From positions 35,466 to 99,465 of the forward strand of contig JAGAZB010000046.1 of assembly GCA_017940255.1 (NCBI GenBank): a stretch of DNA of 64,000 nt, given 5' to 3'. Under the pieces are notes generated by a model. The model had not been told where the DNA came from, did no database searches, and saw only the letters and a list, made by a program, of their open reading frames with translations. Within the stretch, counting starts at the first letter, position 1; each line of letters begins with the position of its first letter. Positions 16,207 through 25,578 of the stretch are shown piece after piece. A program made the translations under genes and the position numbers. The DNA is from Treponema sp. GTDB lineage: Bacteria; Spirochaetota; Spirochaetia; Treponematales; Treponemataceae.

Positions 16207-16713
16207 TTAGAGGTTAATTTCGAGTTTTCTTCCAGATGGCTGGTACTGATAATAACGAACACCAGCTGCATTCATTAAGCGCTTTGACGCTTCTACAGAA
16301 GGAGTTCCTTCGTATTTGTTTTCTGCATAAACTACTGTTTTAATTCCGGCTTGAATGATGGCTTTTGCACATTCATTACATGGGAATAATGTTACGAAGA
16401 TTTTGCAGCCTTCGAGCGAACCGCCACGGTAATTTAAGATGGCATTGAGTTCGCTGTGTGTTACATACGCGTATTTTGTTTCCAGAGTATCGCCTTCACG
16501 AGCCCATGGAAAATCATCGTCTGAGCAGCCTCTAGGGAAGCCGTTATAGCCCATGGAAAGAATTTTGTTATCTTCACTAACAATGCAGGCGCCAACCTGG
16601 GAATTAGGATCTTTTGAACGGAAGCTGGCAAGTTTTGCAACTCCCATAAAGTATTCATCCCAGGAAATGTAATCGTTTCGTTTTTGTGTTGTGAATTTGA
16701 TTGAAGAAGGCAT
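16207..16713 (-). CDS. Deoxycytidylate (dCMP) deaminase family protein
   Basis: This 168-residue zinc enzyme converts dCMP to dUMP for thymidylate synthesis, in the cytoplasm. Zinc ligands and the catalytic Glu are visible in THSELNAI (His, Glu) and in LFPCNECAKAII (two Cys). The N-terminal WDEYFMGVAKLAS and SQVGACIV are typical of dCMP deaminases, as is the YNGFPRGC insert. GGAGG lies 5 nt upstream of the ATG at 16713. A longer frame runs into a palindromic repeat and is rejected. ComE-type competence deaminases are close relatives and cannot be excluded. Confidence 0.9.
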   Translation of the reverse strand: MPSSIKFTTQKRNDYISWDEYFMGVAKLASFRSKDPNSQVGACIVSEDNKILSMGYNGFPRGCSDDDFPWAREGDTLETKYAYVTHSELNAILNYRGGSLEGCKIFVTLFPCNECAKAIIQAGIKTVVYAENKYEGTPSVEASKRLMNAAGVRYYQYQPSGRKLEINL

Positions 16714-16741
16714 AGATTCCTCCAAAAAAGGGGATGAGTGA

Positions 16742-16768
16742 GGTGGTTTCGCAAAGCTCAACCATCCC
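16742..16768. repeat. Family A palindrome upstream of the dCMP deaminase gene
   Basis: GGTGGTT...AGCTCAACCATCC lies about 30 bp upstream of the start codon, between the deaminase and the GH16 gene. It has one mismatch in the arms relative to the best copies. Confidence 0.75.
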
Positions 16769-16825
16769 CAAATATTGAAGTTAATATATCATGAACAAAG
16801 GTGTAAGAGCAAGAAGTTATAAGTC

Positions 16826-18301
16826 CTATAGTTCTTCTTGTGTTACGCTTACGTTTCCAATCCAGACATCGTTTGAATCTAAACCAAGGTTGAATTCAAG
16901 GCGTGCTGTTGGATCTGTATCATTTTCCATTGTGAAGAAGTATGAAAAATGTTTTGTTTCTGTACTTAATTCAGGATAGTATTCCGGAGAATAAACTGCC
17001 CAGCTGTTATCGGCATCGCCACCAAGTTTTATTGCAATTTTGCGGGGAGCACTTGCTTTTGCATCAAACTGAATCTTGTAAGAATAGCCTTTTGCAACAG
17101 GCAGGTGTTGAATCAGCTGAACGGAATAATTCTGATTTCCGACATTTTTGATTTGAACACGTCTTCCGTCTATTCCATCAGATTTTTCTGCCTTAGAAAT
17201 TGCAGAGCCTCCAAAGTCTGAAAGGCCGAGGAAGTACCAGGCTCTTTCATGAACATCCATGTTTTCGTTTGAAAGCATAGATGTACTGTTTGGATCTGTG
17301 ATTGCATTCTGCATTCCAGAGTCGAAAATGAAGTTTTTACCGTCTGATGTGGTAAAAGATTTGAAGTTTGTTTCATCGCGCTTTGGTGTTGGACGGGTTA
17401 CGCTTGTTGCATAAGGTTCGTTTTTGTCATAAACACGAACATAATCTACAAGCATTTGTGCGGGAAGATCTGATGCTTCTGGAGCAACTCCGCCATCATA
17501 ATTTCCACCGAGGGCAAAATTCAAAAGGATGTAGAAAGGTTTGTCGTAAGGGGCTGGGTAAGGATATGGTTCTGATTCTCCAGCTCCCAGTGACCACCAC
17601 TGCTGTGTTTCATAATAAAGGTTTCCGTCTACCAGCCAGCGCAAAAGGCCTGGTTCCCATTCCAGAGAATAAACGTGGAAATCTGCGATAGTTTCGCCTG
17701 CAGGGAATTTATACATTCCGCCGGAATATTTGTTTCCAGGCCATGCCTGGCCGAAGTGAACGGTTCCGTAGACACGGTTTGGAAGGCGGCCTTTAGCTTC
17801 CAGAATATCAATTTCGCCAGAAGAGGCCCATGTGCCGTAATCTGTTGTGGCAGGAAGCAGCCAGAAGGCCGGCCAGATTCCGTTACCGGTTGGCATTTTT
17901 ATTCGGGCTTCTATACGGCCGTAAGTTTTTGTAAAGAGTTCTGTGCCGTCGTCTTTAACTGTGCGCAGGCGGGCAGATGTGTAGGCACAACCACCGAAAT
18001 CTTCTTTGCGGGCTTCCAGAACAAGGTTTCCGTCTTTTACGCTGGCATTTTCCTTGCGGTAATATTGCAGTTCGTTATTTCCCCAGCCTTCGAGGCCGTA
18101 CTGGCTTCCTGTTCCCAACTGGAAATCCCATTTAGTAAGGTCAATTTCTTTGCCGTTGAATTCATCGTTCCAGACAAGGTGCCAGCCTTCTGGAGCTTTT
18201 ACTTTGGAAGCGGCATTCTGCTTAGAACAGCCTGCTAAAATGCTGGATGCTATCAGTGTTACTGATATACCGGTAAGTAGTTTTGATGTAAATCTTTTCA
18301 T
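16826..18301 (-). CDS. Secreted GH16 beta-glucanase lipoprotein with C-terminal carbohydrate-binding domain
   Basis: This 491-residue lipoprotein (lipobox SILAGC) is anchored outside the cytoplasm. The GH16 domain spans about residues 40-295 with the active-site motif GEIDILEAKG (Glu nucleophile, Asp, Glu acid) and FWLLPA. The sequence fits endo-beta-1,3-glucanases (laminarinase type). A C-terminal beta-sandwich at about 340-490 resembles CBM4/9. The start at 18301 overlaps the GH30 stop in ATGA, with GGAGG 4 nt upstream inside GH30, so the two genes are translationally coupled. Together they probably break down beta-1,3/1,6-glucans, GH16 outside and GH30 inside the cell. Confidence 0.9.
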   Translation of the reverse strand: MKRFTSKLLTGISVTLIASSILAGCSKQNAASKVKAPEGWHLVWNDEFNGKEIDLTKWDFQLGTGSQYGLEGWGNNELQYYRKENASVKDGNLVLEARKEDFGGCAYTSARLRTVKDDGTELFTKTYGRIEARIKMPTGNGIWPAFWLLPATTDYGTWASSGEIDILEAKGRLPNRVYGTVHFGQAWPGNKYSGGMYKFPAGETIADFHVYSLEWEPGLLRWLVDGNLYYETQQWWSLGAGESEPYPYPAPYDKPFYILLNFALGGNYDGGVAPEASDLPAQMLVDYVRVYDKNEPYATSVTRPTPKRDETNFKSFTTSDGKNFIFDSGMQNAITDPNSTSMLSNENMDVHERAWYFLGLSDFGGSAISKAEKSDGIDGRRVQIKNVGNQNYSVQLIQHLPVAKGYSYKIQFDAKASAPRKIAIKLGGDADNSWAVYSPEYYPELSTETKHFSYFFTMENDTDPTARLEFNLGLDSNDVWIGNVSVTQEEL

Positions 18302-19836
18302 TTGTCCTCCAATATCCATGTTTGAATAGCGCGTGGCGGTATTTTTAGATAAACTGGTTCATTATTTGCGGCATCTACTGAGAGGTATACTGAGGTTGTA
18401 CCTTCCGAAGAGGAGCCTTCTGGCTGGGCGTGGGCGTCCTGAGAGTTTCCTTGGGTTCGGGCTTTTTCCCAGTCGGAAATAAGGTTCGTGTTTTTTTCGG
18501 ACTTGCTGAATTCTACTTTGAGTTCGAAGGCAAGGTCGGCTTCGGTTCGGTTGGTGATAATGAGGACGACTGTGCCGTCGGGGTTGCGGAAGGCGAGGGT
18601 TTCTGCTTCGTCTGTAAGGTGGCCGCTAACGGTTGCGGGTGTCATGTAAGAGAAAAATTCGGAAGAGAGGCGGACGGCGCCGGGTTGGATGAAGCGACTG
18701 AAATGGCCTATGTAGTAGAAGGAGCTTTGGAAGTGGAGGCTGCCAGTTTTTTCATCAGCTAGAATTGGTGCATCACAATAATTTCCTACGTGGTTAGGAC
18801 CGCCCTGCATATCAAGGACAATGTTCCAGTCAATCCACTTTGTACAGCCACTTTTTAAATCATTAATAATGTTGTGGGCATAGCGTTCTCCAGAAAACCA
18901 TGCACCATCACGAGGGCCGCCTTCTATACAACCTTCGGTAAACATTAAATCAATTTGCGGATACTTTTGGGCAATTGTTTTGATGTTGTCATACTGGTCG
19001 CCGGAATACCAGTGGAAGGCGAGTCCGGCAACGTATTTTTCTGCTCCGGGAACTGCCAGAGATTCTTCCAGGCGTTCAAGGGCAAGGTCTCGGTTGTGAT
19101 CCCAAATATAGATTTTTACATGACCAAGTCCTGCTTTTTCCAGAGCTGGTCCCAGGTATTTAGCGGCAAATTCACCTTCTTCGCTTGCGGAATATTCGCA
19201 GGAATCCCAGGTTTGAACTGCGGCCGGTTCATTTTGTATTGTGACAAAGGAGATTTTAATATCTCGTTCTGCCATCTTTTGAATAAATTTCACAAAATAC
19301 TGAGCCCACAAATCTTTATAATGAGGGAGAAGATGACCGCCATGGTTCATATCGCCATTATCTTTCATCCAAACAGGAGGTGACCATGGACTTACCAGAA
19401 ATTGAACGCTGCTTCCAGCGTTCTGTGCAGCCTTCTGTACATCCACAGCTAAGGGTGAAATATATTTGTCGGTACGTTCCATGGAAAAAGATGTAAGAGT
19501 TTCATCCTTTTCAGGTACGCAGGCCCAGTTATCAAGAGAAAAATCGCAAGAATTCATATGGATTCTTGCAAGACGGTATCCGTTTCCAGTGTGAGGGTTA
19601 TAATAGGCTTCAATTGCCTGCTGACGAATGTTTGAAGGCAGGCGGGAAAGTACATAGCCGGAAGATTCTGTGAGTGCTCCTCCAAAGCCTTCGAACTTTT
19701 GATGTTCTTCGGAAGGTTTTAGGGTAAGAGTTGTTGGAATCCAGCCGGTTGGCTTAAAAGCACGGTCTGCAAATGGAATTTCAGAAATTCTTTCTGAGGT
19801 GTCTTTTGCTGTTTCGTATAATCGTGTGATTTTCAT
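18298..19836 (-). CDS. Glycoside hydrolase family 30 (beta-glucosidase / beta-1,6-glucanase type)
   Basis: This 512-residue GH30 enzyme has no signal peptide, so it acts in the cytoplasm. The TIM barrel shows FEGFGGALTES, FLVSPWSPPVWMK, the acid/base in VTIQNEP and the nucleophile Glu in LMFTEGC. The C-terminal beta domain is typical. Near residue 455-480 is a Ser/Gly/Gln-rich insert (NSQDAHAQPEGSSSEG) that looks like an extra loop. It heads an operon with the GH16 lipoprotein. A -10 TATACT ends 6 nt before the ATG without a Shine-Dalgarno sequence, suggesting a leaderless mRNA. Substrate (beta-1,6-glucan or glucosyl conjugates) is inferred from the GH16 partner. Confidence 0.9.
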   Translation of the reverse strand: MKITRLYETAKDTSERISEIPFADRAFKPTGWIPTTLTLKPSEEHQKFEGFGGALTESSGYVLSRLPSNIRQQAIEAYYNPHTGNGYRLARIHMNSCDFSLDNWACVPEKDETLTSFSMERTDKYISPLAVDVQKAAQNAGSSVQFLVSPWSPPVWMKDNGDMNHGGHLLPHYKDLWAQYFVKFIQKMAERDIKISFVTIQNEPAAVQTWDSCEYSASEEGEFAAKYLGPALEKAGLGHVKIYIWDHNRDLALERLEESLAVPGAEKYVAGLAFHWYSGDQYDNIKTIAQKYPQIDLMFTEGCIEGGPRDGAWFSGERYAHNIINDLKSGCTKWIDWNIVLDMQGGPNHVGNYCDAPILADEKTGSLHFQSSFYYIGHFSRFIQPGAVRLSSEFFSYMTPATVSGHLTDEAETLAFRNPDGTVVLIITNRTEADLAFELKVEFSKSEKNTNLISDWEKARTQGNSQDAHAQPEGSSSEGTTSVYLSVDAANNEPVYLKIPPRAIQTWILEDK

Positions 19837-19842
19837 GGCTCG

Positions 19843-19848
19843 AGTATA
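19843..19848 (-). promoter_or_regulatory. -10 element before GH30 (leaderless)
   Basis: TATACT on the minus strand lies 6 nt before the start codon. No convincing -35 is visible, so confidence is modest. Confidence 0.35.
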
Positions 19849-19966
19849 AACCCGAGATTGTTAATATGATAGTTTGATATTTTTCTGAAAGGTGGAAAAT
19901 TTTCGGGTGATTTTTGATTGGAAATGCTACTTTCGGCAAGTTAAACGACCTTCATCCCCGGTAAAA

Positions 19967-20638
19967 TTAATGTATGTTTTGAATATGTCTTCCGTCGCAG
20001 GCGAGTTCAATTACAGGAACTGCAAGTTTTCCAGGTGTGCGGTCAAAACGTAAAATTGTAATTCCTGTGTGAGGAATATGCAAAGTAGCACACAAATATG
20101 GAAAAGGAATATTAAAAATACGTGAAAGCAGGGCTGTTGAAGAACCTCCGTGGCTAAAAAGCGCGATAGTGTGTTGATCATCATTTGAACGAATATTGCG
20201 ATAATAAAGACCTTCGCGTTTATAGCCCCATTTTTCAAGTAAAGAGTCAGCGTTTTTCATAACGTTATCAACATCGATTGTTGCAGTGTTTCCTATAAAC
20301 ACAGGAATTTCGCGCCAGTTTTCGGTACAAAGCTCCTGTCCTTTGCTAATCATCTTGTCTGAGGCAGCCCATGGGCTCCATTCTTCGTTGTATAAATCAT
20401 TTTCTGGTCCATAGCGAATTTCATGCATAAAATCTAGAATTTCTATTTTTTTAATTCCAGATGCGTCTGAAAAAGCCTGGGCTGTTTGGCGGGCTCTACC
20501 CATTGGAGAAGAATAAATTTCTTCGATTCCTTCATTTATAAGCCTCTGTGCGGCTATTTTTGCCTGTTTATGTCCTGATTCTGTGAGGCAATCTAATTCA
20601 TAGTTTGGTTCTGCGTGTCTTACTAATATTAATCTCAT
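19967..20638 (-). CDS. Histidine phosphatase (phosphoglycerate mutase-like) family protein
   Basis: This 223-residue protein begins LILVRHAEPNY, the RHG/RHA signature whose His is phosphorylated during catalysis. EEIYSSPMGRARQTA gives the conserved Arg and ALFSHGGSS the second catalytic His. It may act on a phosphosugar, nucleotide or cofactor precursor. TTGTAA-17-TATAGT ends 7 nt before the ATG and there is no Shine-Dalgarno sequence, so the message is probably leaderless. It is divergent from the chemoreceptor gene. Confidence 0.85.
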   Translation of the reverse strand: MRLILVRHAEPNYELDCLTESGHKQAKIAAQRLINEGIEEIYSSPMGRARQTAQAFSDASGIKKIEILDFMHEIRYGPENDLYNEEWSPWAASDKMISKGQELCTENWREIPVFIGNTATIDVDNVMKNADSLLEKWGYKREGLYYRNIRSNDDQHTIALFSHGGSSTALLSRIFNIPFPYLCATLHIPHTGITILRFDRTPGKLAVPVIELACDGRHIQNIH

Positions 20639-20645
20639 GAGAGTA

Positions 20646-20674
20646 ACTATAATGCTTTTTTTTGTTCATTACAA
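20646..20674 (-). promoter_or_regulatory. Promoter of the histidine phosphatase gene (leaderless)
   Basis: TTGTAA (20674-20669), a 17-nt spacer and TATAGT (20651-20646) end 7 nt before the ATG. Confidence 0.5.
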
Positions 20675-20753
20675 TTTTTTAATTTGATTTCTACAATATA
20701 TGGGTTAAACTATTTTTAACAAGCACCAATTAACTTGGATAGAGGAGGCCTTA

Positions 20754-22895
20754 ATGAGATTTGGCTTAAAATTTAAAATAATTAATTTAGTAGTAATTTT
20801 AATTAGTATTGCAGTTATTGTAATAGGACTTTTTGCAAGAACAGAATTGGCACGAACGATTTCTAGAGATACTGAACAGATTATGAAACTGAATGCCCAA
20901 AAATCTGCAAGAATTTTACGTGACGTAAATAAAAAAGAGTTTTATCTTTTGGATTCAATTGCAAATCTTCCTTTTTTGCGTGATGAATCTGTTTCCCTGG
21001 AAGAAAAAGTTGCCCAGCTTTCGGCTGTTGCCTTAGCAGATCCTGTTCATTTTGAAAATCTGGCTTTTTATAACGATAAAGGTATTTGTATTCGTCCAGA
21101 TGGGGCTTATGTTGATGTTTCTACAGTAGACTTTTTTATTCAGACAATTTCTGGAAAACGTGTTGTTATTGATCCTCTTCCTAAAAGTTTTATGATTGAA
21201 GGTGCCTCGGATGACACTATTATGTTCTACTGTATACCTGTTTATGGAACAAATTCTAAAAAACCGATAGGAATTTTGTCTTCTCTGGTAAACGGAAACG
21301 ATGTTTATAATCTTTCTGAAACAATTTTGATTGGAAAAAATTCCCATCCTATGATTATTTCAACTATTTCCGGTATGCCGATTGGACCTACAACTTATGA
21401 TGGAATGTCTACCGAAGAAATTACCGCAATGCAGGAAAATGGCGGAAAACCTGTTACTGCTGGTTCAAATGAGAAAAAGACAGACTGGGATTTGATGATG
21501 GAATCTGTAATTGCAGGAAATTCTGGTTATGAAATTCTTGTTGAGCCGAACTCTAAAGAAAAGAAGGTTGTCGCTTATGAGCCTGTTGGTGATGAAAGTG
21601 GATGGTCGGTAGTTTGTGCTGTTCCTTATAATGAATATTTTGACAGTTTAAGCAGAGTAACTACAATCATCATTATTTCAATTATTGCCGCTGTTTTGAT
21701 CGTTATTGTTGCAGTCTTTATTTTGATTACAATTCTTATTAGACCTCTTGGCTTTGTTAAAACAACAATTAATGATATTTCAACTGGTGATGCTGATCTT
21801 ACAAAACGCATTGATATTAATCTGAATGATGAAATTGGTGATGTTGTCGTAGGATTCAATAAATTTTCTGAAAAGCTTCAGGCTATTATTTCGCAAGTTA
21901 AGAAATCTAGAGATACACTTGGTTCTGCTGGAACTGCTCTGGATTCTTCTACTCAGAATACAGCAAAATCGATAGATGAAATTCTTTCTAGTATTGATTC
22001 TGTACATAATCAGATTGAAAATCAGTCTCAATCTGTACATCAGACGGCCGGTGCGGTAAATGAGATTGCCAGCAATATTGAATCTTTGGGTCACATGATT
22101 GAAAAACAATCGCTGCAGGTTTCGGATGCTTCTTCTGCGGTAGAAGAAATGATTGGTAACATTCAGTCTGTAAATGTTTCTATGGAAAAAATGACTCAGT
22201 CTTTTGATGGGCTTGCAGATTCTGCGCAGACTGGAATTACAATGCAGTCGAATGTAAATAAAATAATCGAAGACATTAAAAACCAGAGTGAAACTTTGCA
22301 GACTGCAAATACTGCTATTGCGGCAATTGCAAAACAGACAAATCTTCTTGCTATGAATGCGGCTATTGAAGCGGCTCATGCTGGTGATGCGGGAAAAGGC
22401 TTTTCGGTTGTTGCTGATGAAATTCGAAAGCTTTCGGAAACTTCTAGTTCTCAGTCGCAGACAATTGGTAATCAGTTGAACAGTATTAAAACTTCAATTG
22501 ATAGTGTAGTTTCTGCTTCTGAAGAATCTAACAGAGCTTTCCAGTCTGTGTCTGATAAGATTTCTGATACTGAACAGCTGGTTCGCCAGATTCAGGCTGC
22601 TATGGAAGAGCAGAATACTGGTTCTCTGCAGATTTCTAACGCTTTGCATGCTATGAACGATTCATCTATTGAAGTAAAGACTGCCAGTGAAGAGATGGCT
22701 CTTGGAAACAAGGCTATTTTGGATGAGGTAAAAAATCTTCAGGATGCAACGGGAATTATTCAATCTAGTGTTGATGGTATGACAAAGGGTGCTGAAAAAA
22801 TTAGAGAAACGGGAAATGAACTTCGTGAAATCTCTGAAAGGATGAAGTCATCAATTGATGAAATTGGTGGTCAGATAGACCAATTCAGAGTATAA
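20754..22895 (+). CDS. Methyl-accepting chemotaxis protein (canonical, Cache-HAMP type)
   Basis: This 713-residue transmembrane chemoreceptor senses an outside ligand and controls a CheA kinase. TM1 is about residues 7-28, followed by a periplasmic double-Cache-like domain to about 285. TM2 is about 300-322, followed by HAMP. The long cytoplasmic coiled coil has a canonical tip, [25 protein letters not shown] precedes the ATG. It is monocistronic, with a good terminator. Its tip differs clearly from those of the two receptors at 47-51 kb, so it probably works with a different CheA, encoded elsewhere. Confidence 0.93.
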   Translation: MRFGLKFKIINLVVILISIAVIVIGLFARTELARTISRDTEQIMKLNAQKSARILRDVNKKEFYLLDSIANLPFLRDESVSLEEKVAQLSAVALADPVHFENLAFYNDKGICIRPDGAYVDVSTVDFFIQTISGKRVVIDPLPKSFMIEGASDDTIMFYCIPVYGTNSKKPIGILSSLVNGNDVYNLSETILIGKNSHPMIISTISGMPIGPTTYDGMSTEEITAMQENGGKPVTAGSNEKKTDWDLMMESVIAGNSGYEILVEPNSKEKKVVAYEPVGDESGWSVVCAVPYNEYFDSLSRVTTIIIISIIAAVLIVIVAVFILITILIRPLGFVKTTINDISTGDADLTKRIDINLNDEIGDVVVGFNKFSEKLQAIISQVKKSRDTLGSAGTALDSSTQNTAKSIDEILSSIDSVHNQIENQSQSVHQTAGAVNEIASNIESLGHMIEKQSLQVSDASSAVEEMIGNIQSVNVSMEKMTQSFDGLADSAQTGITMQSNVNKIIEDIKNQSETLQTANTAIAAIAKQTNLLAMNAAIEAAHAGDAGKGFSVVADEIRKLSETSSSQSQTIGNQLNSIKTSIDSVVSASEESNRAFQSVSDKISDTEQLVRQIQAAMEEQNTGSLQISNALHAMNDSSIEVKTASEEMALGNKAILDEVKNLQDATGIIQSSVDGMTKGAEKIRETGNELREISERMKSSIDEIGGQIDQFRV

Positions 22896-22920
22896 AAGAG
22901 AGATTTTGAAAGGAATTTCA

Positions 22921-22958
22921 AGCAGAAAGGGCTGAAAAATGCTCTTTCTGCTTTTTTT
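22921..22958 (+). terminator. Intrinsic terminator of the chemoreceptor gene
   Basis: AGCAGAAAG at 22921 pairs with CTTTCTGCT, with the inner GGC/GCT partly pairing. The tail from 22951 is a T-run. Confidence 0.85.
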
Positions 22959-22960
22959 AT

Positions 22961-23022
22961 GTGGTTTAGACAAGCTCATACAGCGCTATTATTTTTTTGT
23001 GGTTTTGACAAGCTCAACCGCC
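22961..23022. repeat. Two direct copies of the family A palindrome
   Basis: Copies start at 22961 (incomplete) and 22999 (GTGGTTTTGACAAGCTCAAC). The second overlaps the 3' end of the membrane-protein gene and encodes its RRLSLSKP segment. Confidence 0.75.
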
Positions 23023-23599
23023 GTATAATTTTTTGAGTAAAAAAGTAGGTGAGAAATCCGCCGAAAACTGCAATTGCTTTATCGAAAAAGTTTACGGGAA
23101 GGCGGGCTAAAAAAGCACTTAAAATGAGTCCGATATTCTGCATAACCATAGTATATGTCAGAAACATAACTGTAGAATTTTCATTTTGTCCTATTGTGTC
23201 GGAAAAAAAGATGGAATAAATAAGTGAGCCTTCCAGACTAATAATAATTGTGGAAATGAAAAATAAAATGACTAGTCTGAGCCATAAAATAATTTTTGTT
23301 TCAAAGGTTTTGTGTCTTGTTATTAAAAGCCAGGTGAGTAATGTTCCTGTAATGCAGCAGATTGCATAAAGGGAATGTTTTGCTATGTGTTGAATAAAAA
23401 TTGAATTAAATAAAGAAGTTCCAACCCCTACAATAATTCCGCAGGGTATGCCAAAAAAACTTGCTGCGTAAACAAAAATCATGTCCATAAAAAATTGAAA
23501 CTGAAAATATGAACTTAAAAATGAAAAAAAAATATTTATGGGGGTAAAAATCAGGGCAAGAATAATTTGAGTCTTTATGGAATATTTTTGGAAGGTCAT
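22976..23599 (-). CDS. Six-TM membrane protein, ECF S-component or sensor-like
   Basis: This 207-residue integral membrane protein has about six hydrophobic helices. The segment DMIFVYAASFFGIPCGIIVGVGTSLFNS resembles substrate-binding S-components of ECF transporters or membrane sensors that share their fold. AAGGAG lies 6 nt before the ATG at 23599. The gene follows the response-regulator gene and slightly overlaps its end region, so it is likely the target or a partner of that two-component system. The C-terminal RRLSLSKPQKNNSAV is encoded by a family A repeat. The ligand is unknown. Confidence 0.75.
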   Translation of the reverse strand: MTFQKYSIKTQIILALIFTPINIFFSFLSSYFQFQFFMDMIFVYAASFFGIPCGIIVGVGTSLFNSIFIQHIAKHSLYAICCITGTLLTWLLITRHKTFETKIILWLRLVILFFISTIIISLEGSLIYSIFFSDTIGQNENSTVMFLTYTMVMQNIGLILSAFLARLPVNFFDKAIAVFGGFLTYFFTQKIIRRLSLSKPQKNNSAV

Positions 23600-23609
23600 T
23601 AATTTCTCC

Positions 23610-24239
23610 TTACATGTCACCAAACTTTTGAACAAGTTCTTTTTTGCTTGCAACACCAAGTTTTGAAAGTATACGAGTCATGTAATTATCTACTGCGCGT
23701 TCTGTGATTCCCATAGCTTTTGCAATTTCTTCTTCGTTTTTATGCTGAAAATACAGGCCCGTGAGTTCGCGTTCCCGCTTTGTAAGACTGTTGTAAAGAT
23801 TTGTATAAATCACATAGTTTGAAGTAAGGCTTTCTTCCATGAAAAAAGTTCCCTGGTCGGCTTTTTGCATTGCTTCCAGCAGAACTTCTAAATCGGCATT
23901 TTTGGAAACATAACCTGTTGCTCCAGCGGCTACGGCTTGTTCTACAATTCCAGCTCCCTTAAACATAGAATAACAGATGCAATAAAGGTTAGGGTAATTT
24001 TCGTTTATGAAACGGATTAATGAAAGGCCGTCGGCATCTTCATTTTTATCACCAAGATTAATATCTACAATGCAGATAAGGGGCTGGTAATCTGGTGTCT
24101 GGCAGTAATTGGCAAGAAAGGCTTTTGTTTCATCTATACTTGCAAAAGTTCCACTACAGCGAAAATCGCTTTTTTCTTCAATTATTTTGCTTATGCCCTG
24201 GCGTACAAGGTTGTGGTCTTCGATTAGTATGAAATTCAT
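23610..24239 (-). CDS. NarL/LuxR-type response regulator
   Basis: This 209-residue regulator has a receiver domain (LIEDHNLVRQG acidic pocket, phospho-acceptor Asp in CIVDINLGD, Lys in VSKNAD) and a C-terminal LuxR-type helix-turn-helix (LTKRERELTGLYFQHKNEEEIA, ending in SKLGVASKKELV). It is the partner of the histidine kinase gene 26 bp upstream. An extended -10 (TGCTATAAT) ends 6 nt before its ATG, so it may have its own leaderless transcript besides read-through. Confidence 0.93.
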   Translation of the reverse strand: MNFILIEDHNLVRQGISKIIEEKSDFRCSGTFASIDETKAFLANYCQTPDYQPLICIVDINLGDKNEDADGLSLIRFINENYPNLYCICYSMFKGAGIVEQAVAAGATGYVSKNADLEVLLEAMQKADQGTFFMEESLTSNYVIYTNLYNSLTKRERELTGLYFQHKNEEEIAKAMGITERAVDNYMTRILSKLGVASKKELVQKFGDM

Positions 24240-24245
24240 AAAAGA

Positions 24246-24254
24246 ATTATAGCA
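24246..24254 (-). promoter_or_regulatory. Extended -10 promoter of the response-regulator gene
   Basis: TGCTATAAT on the minus strand sits in the 26-bp gap after the kinase gene and ends 6 nt before the ATG. Confidence 0.5.
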
Positions 24255-24265
24255 TGAAAGACTAT

Positions 24266-25426
24266 CTATTTTCCAATCATAATTTCTACTTCGGTGCCTT
24301 CGCCGGCTTCGGAAAAATATTTAATGGTGCCGCCAATTTCTTTAAGGCGGAGTTTTATGTTTTGAAGGCCAAAGTGAAGACTTTTTATGCTGGTTATTTT
24401 TTTGCTGTTCATCATTTCTAAAGCTTTTTCATCCAAGCCCTTGCCATCATCTGTAATAAAAATAACAAGTCCTTTGCGGATTTTTTCACTTTCAGAAGGA
24501 TTACGGATTAAAAGGGTTACTTCGGAGGCACCACTGTGTTTCTCAATATTCGAAAGCAGCTCCATGATGATTCTAAAGAGATGATGAAAGGCAATTTGCG
24601 GGAGAAAATCAAAATTAGCATCGGGAGTTATTACAAGGGATGTTGAAATATTTGTGCGCTTTTGGTAATTATCTATGGCGTTTTTTAGGGCTGCCGGAAA
24701 GCTGCCCTTATCCATATTGATTGAAGAAAGGCTGTAACAGGCATTACGGATGTTTTCTATGCATTCGCTCTGATTAGTTTTAATTTCTTTTGCAAGTTCC
24801 TGGTCGCTGATTTTTTCTGCGAGTATGGAAACATAGCGCATCTGCTGGGCAACAGAATCGTGCAGTTCAAGGGCAAGTCGTCGTCTTTCTTCCTCTTGTC
24901 CATTGTTTGTTGCTTTAAGGATTTTTTCAATTTCTATTCGGCGGGCGTAAGTAAGCTGATAAAAAAGCAAAAGAAGAGTGATGATTAAAAGCATGATACT
25001 CATAGAAATGATGAGTTGAACAAAGACAGTTCCACTTTTTTGATAAAGCAAGCCTTTTGAAATATAAAAAGCCGTTACAAGACGGGCAAGTTCTTTTGCA
25101 TCCTGGGCATTACAGGCCTTTTCCATTTCTTGCAGTTGATTTTGTATTCCGTAAATGCTGTTGGCAATTTTGTAGGTTTTAAGGCTTTTTTCTTTTTCCA
25201 GTTCCTGTAAAAAATCATTTTGAGCAGTTTTAATTGCAAGATTATCACCAAAGGACAGGGCATCGTCTAATTTTATCCAGGCCTCATAAAGGGCAAAATC
25301 CAGACTTTCGGTTATGTATGTCTGGTCTAAAAATTTAGAAGTTGTTGTTTTTAGTCCGGTTTCTTGGGCATTTAGTGATGAAAAAAACACAAATACTGAA
25401 AATATAAGGGCAATTATTCGTTTCAT
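24266..25426 (-). CDS. NarL-type sensor histidine kinase (HisKA_3)
   Basis: This 386-residue kinase has a signal-like N-terminal segment ending SLNAQE, a helical extracytoplasmic region to about 135, a TM helix at about 138-162, then the HisKA_3 phosphorylation motif RRRLALELHDSVAQQM. The ATPase part has MELLSNIEKHSGA (N box), FITDDGKGLD (G1) and HFGLQNIKLRL (G2). It phosphorylates the adjacent LuxR-type regulator. An extended -10 (TGTTATAAT) ends 7 nt before the ATG, suggesting leaderless translation. The signal is unknown. Confidence 0.92.
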   Translation of the reverse strand: MKRIIALIFSVFVFFSSLNAQETGLKTTTSKFLDQTYITESLDFALYEAWIKLDDALSFGDNLAIKTAQNDFLQELEKEKSLKTYKIANSIYGIQNQLQEMEKACNAQDAKELARLVTAFYISKGLLYQKSGTVFVQLIISMSIMLLIITLLLLFYQLTYARRIEIEKILKATNNGQEEERRRLALELHDSVAQQMRYVSILAEKISDQELAKEIKTNQSECIENIRNACYSLSSINMDKGSFPAALKNAIDNYQKRTNISTSLVITPDANFDFLPQIAFHHLFRIIMELLSNIEKHSGASEVTLLIRNPSESEKIRKGLVIFITDDGKGLDEKALEMMNSKKITSIKSLHFGLQNIKLRLKEIGGTIKYFSEAGEGTEVEIMIGK

Positions 25427-25433
25427 ATAAAGA

Positions 25434-25442
25434 ATTATAACA
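25434..25442 (-). promoter_or_regulatory. Extended -10 promoter of the histidine kinase gene
   Basis: TGTTATAAT on the minus strand ends 7 nt before the kinase ATG; the -35 region is weak. Confidence 0.5.
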
Positions 25443-25578
25443 TATAGTGAATAGAAAATGGGAGGAAGAAAATGGTGAAAAAATTCACCGAATTTTGGTT
25501 AAAAATTTCTGACTACAGATTAATTTTTATATTTTATAATCATAAAAGTATGTTTTTCATAAATTTGAAGGAGGACTT

